Source of the DNA: Henriciella sp.
GTDB lineage: Bacteria; Pseudomonadota; Alphaproteobacteria; Caulobacterales; Hyphomonadaceae
Reading direction: 5' to 3'
Assembly: GCA_029238175.1 (NCBI GenBank)
Contig: JAQWGO010000173.1
Span: forward strand, 1 to 32,447
Length of the DNA: 32,447 nt
Shown here in pieces: positions 1 through 7,143 of the stretch (the first letter of the stretch is position 1; every line of letters starts with the position of its first letter). Position numbers and translations under genes: made by a program. Under the pieces are notes generated by a model. That model saw only the letters and a program-made list of their open reading frames with translations. It did no database searches and was not told where the DNA came from.

Positions 1-36
1 GAAGCATAGCGACCACACATACACGAGGAGGACCAT

Positions 37-933
37 ATGAAAGTCGGATCAGGAGCGATCGTTGCGTTATTTTGGTGTCTCGCTGCAAATGCAGACGAGG
101 GCTCGGTCAAAGTAACGCAACTTCTATCTGCGCATACTGATGTTCTAGGCCATCCTGTAAAACTATCAGCCGACGATCCGCTTTTCTCCGGGAAAATACT
201 GGAGCTCCCGCCGTCTTTTGTGACGGCCTTGCATTTCCACCCCGAACCGATGATGGCCTACGTGCTAGAGGGGGAGCTGGAAGTCAAGTATAATGGCGAG
301 CGCAAAATTCGATACCGCAAGGGGGATATGTTCATCGAGGCGATCAATACGCTTCACCGGGGCAAAGCCCTGATGCCGAGCGGTGCGCGACTGCTTATCC
401 TCAATATTACCGAAGAGCAGGATGCGAATTCGGTTTCTGTGAATACCGCGGTAGATATACCGGAGGAGTCAATAGCCGACGTTCTATCCGCTGCTCTGGC
501 GTTTCGCTTGAAACTATCTGAAGCGATTGCACGGTCGAATTTTCATTTGGGTGCTGCGGTCCAAGAGCCCGATCTTGAGGTCTTTGTCCTTGAGGGTTTT
601 CTGGGTCGCGCGGCGCAGGCCGGTTTGAGCCGCGATATGTCCGAGGCGTTCATGCTTGGTCAAATAGAGGCGTCAAAAACGCTGCAGGAGACCTATTTAG
701 CGAGAGCCAAGGCGGAAGGTTTACCCAAGCGGAGCGTGTCGGTTGCATCAGATCTTATGGCGCGCCGAAAACAGCTTGATCAATTGGATTCGGCCTTGAT
801 CAATCTCCTGCTCGCGGTTGGCACTCAACCGCTTTCTGATAAGCAGGTGCGAGTTTTGTCGCACGTGCCATTGGAGCTGGAAGGCCATGAAAATGCGTGG
901 AAAATCGCGGTAGCTCCTTTTATTGAGCGATAG
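37..933 (+). CDS. Secreted cupin / chorismate-mutase-like fusion protein
   Basis: A 298-residue protein with a short signal peptide (residues 1-19, ending near ANA-D). Residues about 45-125 form a small cupin barrel: H66 and H68 of HFHPE, the YVLEGE turn and H107 are candidate metal ligands. Residues about 145-225 resemble the helical AroQ periplasmic chorismate mutase fold (FRLKLSEAIA, an EP pair, GQIEASKTLQ near 208-217). Two positions usually occupied by catalytic Lys and Arg appear as R166 and L180, so mutase activity is doubtful. The start at 37 follows a strong GAGGAGG ribosome site at 25-31. The cupin call is firm, the mutase-like call is by pattern, and the substrate is unknown. It lies about 300 bp before the curli genes and may be unrelated to them. 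I saw no good promoter or terminator in the 298-bp gap that follows. Confidence 0.75.
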   Translation: MKVGSGAIVALFWCLAANADEGSVKVTQLLSAHTDVLGHPVKLSADDPLFSGKILELPPSFVTALHFHPEPMMAYVLEGELEVKYNGERKIRYRKGDMFIEAINTLHRGKALMPSGARLLILNITEEQDANSVSVNTAVDIPEESIADVLSAALAFRLKLSEAIARSNFHLGAAVQEPDLEVFVLEGFLGRAAQAGLSRDMSEAFMLGQIEASKTLQETYLARAKAEGLPKRSVSVASDLMARRKQLDQLDSALINLLLAVGTQPLSDKQVRVLSHVPLELEGHENAWKIAVAPFIER

Positions 934-1231
934 TGACAGGCAAGTATTTTCAAACCCTGTTGCGCCTTCCTACAAATTCAGGATTGGAATCCGGCCTAGC
1001 CGAGTTTACGCGCCCCTCTATCGGGGTAGCTTCGCAATAAGGTATTGATCTGCATCGAATTGACCGAGCCCTGCGATCTGGCCACGGTCAAAGTCAAAAT
1101 GCGTTTTCGCCGATTTCGAGAATTTTTGGAACAAGGCGGGCGACCCGATCGCGGAATCAGCGATAAGAGTTGAAGAACCGGCACGCATCCTCTCTCGGTA
1201 GGCTCATCGAAGCAAACCGAAAGGGTTCCCG

Positions 1232-1768
1232 ATGCGAAAGCATATTCTTCTCACCGTTTTGTGCGCGATGGCGTCGTCCGCGCACGCGGACAATCTGGTT
1301 TACAAGCCGATCAATCCGTCATTCGGAGGCGACAGCTTTAATTCAAATCACCTGCTGTCCATTGCCAACTCACAAAACGATTATACCGACCCAGACCGAG
1401 TTGAGCGCTCAGATTCTCAGACTGACATGTTTGTCCGCCAACTCCAGAGCCGCCTGCTTTCATCTCTCGCCGGTGAGGTCACTGAGGCCATTTTTGGTGA
1501 AAACCCGCAAGATAGTGGTCGTATCGTATTTGGGGATCAGGTCATCGAATTTGCCCGAGGTTTGGACAGTGTCCGGCTGACAATCATCGACAATTCTACG
1601 GGGTCAGTCACCGAGATCGAAATTCCGCTTTTCGTGTCCGGTACGGACGGTGAAGCAAGCACAGCCGCGGCCGCTCTGATCGGCTCAGCCTTCTCTGGCG
1701 CGACCAACGCAGAACCATATGAGGATCCATTCGCTGGCGTCCTCGATCAAGATCCAGGGATTCAATAA
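1232..1768 (+). CDS. csgF: Curli assembly factor CsgF
   Basis: This 178-residue exported protein (signal peptide 1-19, cut after AHA) carries the CsgF signature directly after cleavage: LVYKPINPSFGG, then a helix-rich middle. In curli systems CsgF sits at the outer membrane with the CsgG pore and couples secretion to nucleation of the fibre. The C-terminal tail is about 40 residues longer than in E. coli CsgF. The next gene, CsgG, begins one base after the stop, so the two are almost certainly co-transcribed. The family call rests on the N-terminal motif and the adjacent CsgG. Confidence 0.88.
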   Translation: MRKHILLTVLCAMASSAHADNLVYKPINPSFGGDSFNSNHLLSIANSQNDYTDPDRVERSDSQTDMFVRQLQSRLLSSLAGEVTEAIFGENPQDSGRIVFGDQVIEFARGLDSVRLTIIDNSTGSVTEIEIPLFVSGTDGEASTAAAALIGSAFSGATNAEPYEDPFAGVLDQDPGIQ

Positions 1769-1769
1769 A

Positions 1770-2693
1770 ATGATGTTGCTAAAAAAAATCGCCCTAGGAA
1801 GCTTCTGTCTGTTGACAGCAGCAGCTTGCCAATCTGTTCCAAAAATGAATGTCACCGATTTGACATCCGCGGCAAAGTCCGAGGTGCACATCGAAACAAG
1901 CGAGAGCTTGTTGGGGCTTGCACCGGCAGCTGAAAAACTAACCGTCGCCGTTTATAATTTTCAGGATCAAACGGGACAATTTAAATCCAATCAAGGTGGT
2001 CAAACCCTATCTAAAGCCGTGTCGCAAGGTGGAACATCAATCTTGCTGAAAGCTCTTCAGGATGCCGGTAATCGGAGTTGGTTCCAAGTTATTGAGCGAG
2101 AGAATTTGGATAATCTTCTCAAAGAGCGACAGATCATTAATGAAATGCGGCGTCAGTACCTCGGTGAAGAACCCTCCGACAGCCAATTACCGCCGCTTCT
2201 ATTCGCCGGTATCCTGCTTGAGGGCGGCGTTATTGGCTATGATACCAATACTGTTACCGGTGGTGCGGGCGCTCGCTTTCTTGGCATTGGCGGACACACG
2301 CAATACCGCGAAGACAAAGTAACCGTCTATCTGCGCGCGGTAAGTGTTCAGACTGGAGAGGTTATTACATCTGTTGTGGCTTCTAAGAAAGTGGCTTCAA
2401 TCGGACTGTCAGCCAATGCGTTTCGTTATGTGAGTTTCAAAGAACTTCTCGAAGTCGATACTGGTATTACGCAAAACGAGCCTGATGTGCTGGCACTTCG
2501 GCAGGCTGTCGAAAAGGCAGTGGAACTGCTTATTCGCGACGGCGCAAAACTTGGCGCTTGGTCATTTGCAGATGCCGCCATCGAAACCGCCGACTTCAAC
2601 CCAAGCGTTGGCTCCATGCCTCTGTCATCTGAGCAGGTGATATCGAAAGGAAATGTTCGTTCTAAACAAAAGTACGTACGATTTTTGCGTTGA
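1770..2693 (+). CDS. csgG: Curli secretion channel lipoprotein CsgG
   Basis: CsgG is the outer-membrane lipoprotein pore through which curlin subunits leave the periplasm. The start at 1770 gives a short lipoprotein signal (MMLLKKIALGSFCLLTAAAC) with a lipobox ending in Cys. Two ATG codons are adjacent (1770 and 1773); a longer reading from 1719 would overlap csgF and spoil the signal. Family hallmarks are visible throughout: VAVYNFQDQTGQFKSN, WFQVIERENLDNLLKER, GGVIGYDTNTVTGGAGAR, FLGIGGHTQYREDKVTV, SFKELLEVDTGITQNEP and a terminal LLIRDGAKLGAW. The roughly 50 residues after that are extra relative to E. coli CsgG. It sits between csgF and three curlin-like genes. Confidence 0.93.
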   Translation: MMLLKKIALGSFCLLTAAACQSVPKMNVTDLTSAAKSEVHIETSESLLGLAPAAEKLTVAVYNFQDQTGQFKSNQGGQTLSKAVSQGGTSILLKALQDAGNRSWFQVIERENLDNLLKERQIINEMRRQYLGEEPSDSQLPPLLFAGILLEGGVIGYDTNTVTGGAGARFLGIGGHTQYREDKVTVYLRAVSVQTGEVITSVVASKKVASIGLSANAFRYVSFKELLEVDTGITQNEPDVLALRQAVEKAVELLIRDGAKLGAWSFADAAIETADFNPSVGSMPLSSEQVISKGNVRSKQKYVRFLR

Positions 2694-2728
2694 TCTAATG
2701 AGTTTTTATCTCGGTTGTCGAGGTGAAA

Positions 2729-2749
2729 TCACCCTGTAGTTCTGGGTGA
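2729..2749. promoter_or_regulatory. Inverted repeat in the csgG-curlin gap
   Basis: The arms TCACCC (2729-2734) and GGGTGA (2744-2749) are separated by nine bases in the 110-bp gap before the first curlin gene. TGGGTGAATTA (2743-2753) resembles the E. coli CsgD site CGGGKGAGNKA, differing at two positions. It could be a regulator site or a weak attenuating hairpin, as no T-run follows. It does not have the CCCC-N4-GGGG form found elsewhere in the window. Confidence 0.3.
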
Positions 2750-2803
2750 ATTATGGCGGGCCTTGCCATCAATTAAGGTCGATGTGCAGCAAAGGAGAAT
2801 ATC

Positions 2804-4009
2804 ATGCGCATAAAACTACTAGGCGGGGTTGGTCTCGCCATCATCTTTAGCGCTGTCGCCAGCGCTGAAGTACCAGACTTGGAGACGGTTCGATCTGAAA
2901 TTAACCAGTTCGATCTAGACCAGACCGCAGAGGTCGATCAAACGGAGGCGTATGGAGCGCTTTCAGTCATCGAGCAAAACGGTTCTACCAATGAGGCGAT
3001 CATTGTTCAAAAAGACAGCGCGAATGACGGCGGAGACGCGGTTCTCACCAGCTTGATCTATCAGACTGGTTCGGACAATTACGCGTCAGTCGACCAGAAT
3101 ACAGATGCTTCGGATGACTTCAGCAATGGTTCCTTGATCATCCAGGACGGGGCTGACTCGTCTGTGATTGTATCACAAGACGGTGGTGCGTCTGACCCTA
3201 ACTTGGTTGGCGTCTATCAGGGCGCTGGCAGCGATAATGCGACCACTGTTGATCAATCTGGTGACGCTAACATTACCGGTATCGCTCAAGTCGGTGACCG
3301 CGGGTTTGCGAGTGTCGTTCAAACTGGTGAGAGCAATAATGTTGTGGCTGTTCAAACGGGTCAGTCCGATAATTTTACTGCCGACCAAACCGGCGATTTC
3401 AACTTGATTGGAATTTTGCAATCCGGGACAGGCGCCAACAACTACGCAACTGTCACTCAGACTGGAGACTTCAACTCTGTAATTGCTGACCAGGCGACGG
3501 ATGAGGGTGTTCTCAGCATTGAGCAAATCGGCACTAACAATGAAGTTGGTGGAGCTGAGTCTGCGTTCAAACAAACCGTTAACCCGGGCAACGCTCACAT
3601 TATGCAAGTCGGTGATTATAACTCGCTGACTGGTATCCAGAGCGGATTTAGAACTGAGTTTACGCTTGTGCAAACCGGCGACCAAAACTCGGCAACTCTG
3701 GATCAGTCGGGACGCAAAGGTGAAATCTCACTCACGCAAACGGGCTCGTTGAACATGGCTGAGCTCAACCAGCGCGGCCGCCGCAACACAAGCCTTCTGG
3801 AGCAGAACGGATCGGCAAACAGTCTGTTTCTTGATCAAGCGGGCACCGACAATCTGGTCGATATTCACCAAAGCGCTGACGAGGCATATGCGTCGGTCAA
3901 ACAAGAAAGTGGCTACGACAATGCCGTCTTCATCTCTCAAGAGTCTTTCGGGGCGTATGCCACGGTCATCCAAAATGGCCATGCCAATATCGCCACGATC
4001 AGACAATAA
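2804..4009 (+). CDS. Curlin-repeat amyloid protein (first of three)
   Basis: This 401-residue exported protein (signal peptide about 1-21, FSAVASA-E) consists almost wholly of curlin-type repeats. Each unit of about 18-24 residues follows a pattern like V-x-Q-T/S-G-x-x-N. Clear units include VVQTGESNNVVAVQTGQSDN and ILQSGTGANNYATVTQTGDFN. At least fifteen can be counted, against five in E. coli CsgA. Stacked repeats of this sort build the cross-beta amyloid fibre of curli. The start is set by AAGGAG seven bases upstream. Position after csgG suggests a fibre subunit, but which of the three genes is major or minor (CsgA or CsgB) cannot be decided from sequence. Confidence 0.85.
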   Translation: MRIKLLGGVGLAIIFSAVASAEVPDLETVRSEINQFDLDQTAEVDQTEAYGALSVIEQNGSTNEAIIVQKDSANDGGDAVLTSLIYQTGSDNYASVDQNTDASDDFSNGSLIIQDGADSSVIVSQDGGASDPNLVGVYQGAGSDNATTVDQSGDANITGIAQVGDRGFASVVQTGESNNVVAVQTGQSDNFTADQTGDFNLIGILQSGTGANNYATVTQTGDFNSVIADQATDEGVLSIEQIGTNNEVGGAESAFKQTVNPGNAHIMQVGDYNSLTGIQSGFRTEFTLVQTGDQNSATLDQSGRKGEISLTQTGSLNMAELNQRGRRNTSLLEQNGSANSLFLDQAGTDNLVDIHQSADEAYASVKQESGYDNAVFISQESFGAYATVIQNGHANIATIRQ

Positions 4010-4031
4010 TCTCTAAAAAGGAACTTTCATC

Positions 4032-5111
4032 ATGAGAAAACTATTATTCGCAACCGTAGCGTCAGTGGGTATCGCAATGCCTGCTATGGCGTCACCTCAA
4101 GTCTCGGAGAGTTTTGATAACTCTGCGATCATTGATCAACTCGGTGCTTCAAACGAAGCGATTATCAACCAGCGCGTTGATGGCCAATTGAACGGTGAAA
4201 ACCTTGCTGAAATCAAGCAAAACGGGACCGACAACTTCGCTCGTATTCGTCAAATTAGTGCGACCAGCAAGGTTTCTGGCGCGTTTGATAATGATGCCTA
4301 TGTCGAGCAGGAAGCCGATGGCAGCTCAGCGACTGTAATGCAGATCCACGATTATGGGTCTATGGTTGGTCAGAGAGCGACCATTACGCAGAAAGGCGAC
4401 GATGCAGACGTTACTCTACGTCAGCGCGGCGATGATAATGAGACGACTATCACTCAGACCCGAACCGCAAACGGCGCTCGAGCAGTCGTTCGTCAGAACG
4501 GCATCGAAAACGAAGCTGATGTTCGCCAGTCTGGTGCTGATAGTGAGATCATTGTTCGTCAAGGCGTTTATACAAATGACGATGCGGGGTCTAATGACTC
4601 AACATCTAACGCCGCTCAATCGAGCCGGGTCCGCGTGCGTTCTGCGGGCGACTATAGCCTAATTCAGGTCAACCAGATCGGTTACGATCAAGTTGCTAAT
4701 ATTCATGAATCAGGTATGTCGAACAATTCAGACGTAAATATGTTGGGCGACTTCAATCGCGTCGAGATTGACCAGCACGGTACCAATGGTATTTTGGTCA
4801 CAGATCAATATGGATCTAGCAACCGGATCACCATTGAGCAAGATGTGAGCTCAATTGGTGATAAGGTGACTGTGCTGCAATCAGGCTATCGCGGTTTCTC
4901 TAAAACCAAGCAGTCTGATACCAACGGTCTCGGCGGGGGTAACCTCATCGACGTTGTTCAAACAGGCGATGCTGCGCGGCGTGATGATATTTTCTCATCA
5001 GTCGAGCAGAATGGTGCTTATAACGAGGCATATGTGGCTCAGTACAGCGATTATGCCATGTCCATGATCAGCCAAACTGGCACTGGTCATTTCGCGAAAG
5101 TAAGTCAGTAA
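4032..5111 (+). CDS. Curlin-repeat amyloid protein (second of three)
   Basis: A 359-residue exported protein (signal peptide 1-20, MPAMA-S) built from curlin repeats such as AIIDQLGASNEAIINQ, EIKQNGTDNFARIRQ and TITQKGDDADVTLRQRGDDN. About a dozen units are visible, but spacing is less regular than in the preceding gene and there is an Asn/Ser-rich interruption at about residues 178-192. More Arg and Asp occupy outward positions, which may tune aggregation. An AAGGA site lies shortly upstream, and the gene begins 22 bp after its neighbour, so it belongs to the same operon. It is predicted to be an extracellular fibre subunit secreted through CsgG. Confidence 0.84.
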   Translation: MRKLLFATVASVGIAMPAMASPQVSESFDNSAIIDQLGASNEAIINQRVDGQLNGENLAEIKQNGTDNFARIRQISATSKVSGAFDNDAYVEQEADGSSATVMQIHDYGSMVGQRATITQKGDDADVTLRQRGDDNETTITQTRTANGARAVVRQNGIENEADVRQSGADSEIIVRQGVYTNDDAGSNDSTSNAAQSSRVRVRSAGDYSLIQVNQIGYDQVANIHESGMSNNSDVNMLGDFNRVEIDQHGTNGILVTDQYGSSNRITIEQDVSSIGDKVTVLQSGYRGFSKTKQSDTNGLGGGNLIDVVQTGDAARRDDIFSSVEQNGAYNEAYVAQYSDYAMSMISQTGTGHFAKVSQ

Positions 5112-5112
5112 A

Positions 5113-5613
5113 ATGTTGGCGGCAAATGTAGTGAAATCCATATCGGGCTTCGCGGCGTTTGCCGCCATGCATGCTCTTTGTATGGAAGCAAATGGTGAGG
5201 CTGTTTCAAATCTGGCATCGTCGCAGGACTCTGCGGGATTGTCTCAACCGCTAGATGGCGATCCATTAGTCTTTGAGCCACTCAGCTTAACAACAAATAC
5301 AGCTCACGCGGCTCCAATTGTCTGGGTGTCCCAGACCGGGCGGTCAAACAAGGTTGATGTGAGCCAGAGCGGCGAAACTTTTGCAGCGACCGCGAGTATT
5401 CTACAATCCGGCAACCATTTGACGGCACACATTCTCCAAGAGGGGTCAGAAAGTCATATCGATATTGAACAATACGGAGAGAATAATTTGCTCGCATTGA
5501 CGCAGTCGGGGGTCGGCAACCTCCTCCAAGCAGAACAAATCGGTCAAGGGTTGTCGCTTGAAATCAATCAGTCGGGTGGCTCTGCCGTCATCGTCAAGCA
5601 ATGGAATTATTAG
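5113..5613 (+). CDS. Short curlin-repeat protein, possible nucleator
   Basis: This 166-residue protein has a signal-like N-terminus (to about residue 30), then a non-repetitive stretch to about residue 70. Four to five curlin repeats follow: VWVSQTGRSNKVDVSQSG, ASILQSGNHLTAHILQEG, HIDIEQYGENNLLALTQSG, VGNLLQAEQIGQG and LEINQSGG. The protein ends VIVKQWNY. The small repeat number and distinct N-terminal region make it the best CsgB-like (nucleator) candidate of the three, but this is inference from size and layout. The gene starts one base after the previous stop, so translational coupling is likely. Confidence 0.78.
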   Translation: MLAANVVKSISGFAAFAAMHALCMEANGEAVSNLASSQDSAGLSQPLDGDPLVFEPLSLTTNTAHAAPIVWVSQTGRSNKVDVSQSGETFAATASILQSGNHLTAHILQEGSESHIDIEQYGENNLLALTQSGVGNLLQAEQIGQGLSLEINQSGGSAVIVKQWNY

Positions 5614-5616
5614 GTT

Positions 5617-6078
5617 ATGAAATCGATTTTCACACTCGTAATGCTCGGATCTGTCAGTTTGAGTCTCTATGCCAATCCTTTTATGGCGCAATTGCAGGCC
5701 GCGGAGCAATCGGTCTCACAATCGCCGGTGGCCATTGATCAAATCACTGTAAATGACACTTTCGCAAACTCACCCGGTCCGATTGAAACGACCGAATATC
5801 GGGACGATAACGGTGTCGCGCCGGAATGTGTAGACGAGTTGGCGCGCATTGAGATTGTCGAGTTAATGGATAGCGCTGCGCCCAAAGGAATAAAAGCGTG
5901 CGGCCAACTTCTTTTGACCCTCGACGTAATATCACCTCGAGATCCTGAAGAGCTTGTGACACGGCGCAGGGAAGTGTTTGAGGACCAACAAATGCCGCAC
6001 GTCGCCTCCGATCCGCTTGAGCCAGCCCAGCCAATCGACACGTCCTCCCTTGGCACAGATTGCGCCGATTGCCGGTAA
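5617..6078 (+). CDS. Exported protein of unknown function at the end of the curli operon
   Basis: A 153-residue protein with a signal peptide (cleavage likely after YA or further on) that begins three bases after the last curlin gene. It has no curlin repeats. The middle (ECVDELARIEIVEL...IKACGQLLLTLDVISPRD) may be a small beta domain closed by a Cys pair. A Pro/Asp-rich tail ends in DCADCR, giving four Cys in all. It does not look like CsgE or the alphaproteobacterial inhibitor CsgH, though its location would suit a curli accessory role. I do not recognise the family. Confidence 0.6.
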   Translation: MKSIFTLVMLGSVSLSLYANPFMAQLQAAEQSVSQSPVAIDQITVNDTFANSPGPIETTEYRDDNGVAPECVDELARIEIVELMDSAAPKGIKACGQLLLTLDVISPRDPEELVTRRREVFEDQQMPHVASDPLEPAQPIDTSSLGTDCADCR

Positions 6079-6119
6079 TTTTTCCCGCGCTCGGTTCAAG
6101 TTTTTGAACCTGCAACCCT

Positions 6120-6131
6120 CCCCATCTGGGT
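6120..6131. promoter_or_regulatory. Palindromic operator, site A (CCCC-ATCT-GGGT)
   Basis: The core CCCCATCTGGGT lies 11 bp before the ATG at 6142, and the left flank AACCCT matches the stronger sites. The best -10-like hexamer at the usual distance is TCTATT (6156-6161, 33 bp from the dyad centre). That would put the transcript start near 6168, inside the annotated reading frame. A transcript from this site would favour the later TTG start at 6193. Confidence 0.5.
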
Positions 6132-6141
6132 AATAGCCTTT

Positions 6142-6330
6142 ATGAATAAGACGGGTCTATTGGCGCTCTTTCAAAATGACGGGGCCGAGAAATTGATTTG
6201 GTTTTTGTTAGGGGTTTTTGTCGGGGCAAATCTTGGTATGTTGTGCATGGCAATGCTCTACTTTGCGGGAGGAGATGAACCAGAAGTACCGAACCAAGAC
6301 CATTCTCCTTGGGGCAAAAGCCTGCATTAG
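6142..6330 (+). CDS. Small single-pass membrane protein
   Basis: A 62-residue ORF with one strong hydrophobic segment (LIWFLLGVFVGANLGMLCMAMLYFA, about residues 19-43; shown as consecutive pieces LIWFLLGVFVGAN and LGMLCMAMLYFA) and a short acidic tail ending GKSLH. The ATG at 6142 has no clear ribosome site. An in-frame TTG at 6193, preceded by GGGGCCGAG, would give a 45-residue protein beginning at the membrane segment and agrees better with operator site A. No function is recognised. The 277 bp that follow, to 6607, hold no gene I can support. Confidence 0.45.
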   Translation: MNKTGLLALFQNDGAEKLIWFLLGVFVGANLGMLCMAMLYFAGGDEPEVPNQDHSPWGKSLH

Positions 6331-6607
6331 ATTGAGCATATCGCTACCAGCGATCTCCAAAATCCATGCAGTTTGTTCTCGCTCCCCAGCGACAATCAAG
6401 ACTGTTGAAGTAAGCAGAGAAAATTAATATTAAACATGGCAGTCTATGCAACGCCGAATACGTGCAGCAGAGCCACAGAGCGCCGGACGGGCGGACGAGA
6501 CTCTTGAACAAGCGCCGGAGATAATAGCGCCCATGGTCAGACGTTTACCTCGTTTTTGGTCGATGTGAAGACCGACTTTCATTGCGAAGCAACAGGTCAG
6601 CTCTGTT

Positions 6608-7057
6608 TTGTTCCCGCAACGCGGCGATGCGAGCGGTTTAAACAGTAAACGAAGGATCAGAAAAATAGCCCACAAAATCCTATTTCGTTGCGTTTTAGCG
6701 CTTACGATAGTGCTGCAAGTGACGGCGCCTGCGGGGTTTGCTGAATGGCAATCAGGCCAAATAAATATCCATGACATTTATTGCACGCCATCAGGTGATC
6801 TGTCTGATGCTGCAAAAACCGCGACTGAACGTCTGTTAAAGATACTCGAAAAAGTGCCGGAAGATGAAGATGGCGCCCATTCGGGGCACTGTTCGCTCTG
6901 CGCTCTGTCTGCAATGGCGGTACTGCCCGACTTTGTCTTGTATCATTCCAGCCTAACTTATTTGTTCAAGCGCGACGTTCCTCGCTATGAACCTGGACTG
7001 ATACATCGTCCAAACGGCCCGCCTCTAGGCTCTCGAAGCCCGCCGTCGCGCATCTGA
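6608..7057 (+). CDS. DUF2946-like exported protein beside a copper receptor
   Basis: This reading frame of up to 149 residues begins with TTG at 6608; no ATG or GTG occurs early in the frame, so the start is uncertain. A basic N-terminus (SKRRIRKIAHK) precedes a hydrophobic segment (FRCVLALTIVLQVTAPAGFA). The C-terminal half has HCSLCAL near residue 111 and ends in a Pro/Arg-rich segment with RPNGPPLGSRSPP. A Cys-x-x-Cys or His-Cys pair plus a terminal GPP motif is the DUF2946 pattern. These proteins often sit next to TonB-dependent copper receptors, as here. A role in copper handling is inferred from context only. Confidence 0.55.
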   Translation: MFPQRGDASGLNSKRRIRKIAHKILFRCVLALTIVLQVTAPAGFAEWQSGQINIHDIYCTPSGDLSDAAKTATERLLKILEKVPEDEDGAHSGHCSLCALSAMAVLPDFVLYHSSLTYLFKRDVPRYEPGLIHRPNGPPLGSRSPPSRI

Positions 7058-7143
7058 ATACCTGTTCCAAGCCCGTCTGACCCACGTGTCAGAGCCCTTG
7101 TGCGCGCTCGTGCGCCTTGTTTTTCAGTTGTGAGCCCAATTCT

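Noticed and set aside
1013-1026. CCCC-N6-GGGG dyad after the cupin gene
   Set aside because: The spacer is six bases, not four, and the flanks do not match; no -10-like box at the usual distance was found, so it was left out of the operator set.
3173-3685. Long antisense frame under the first curlin gene
   Set aside because: It mirrors the repetitive curlin codons and is a shadow of the true gene.
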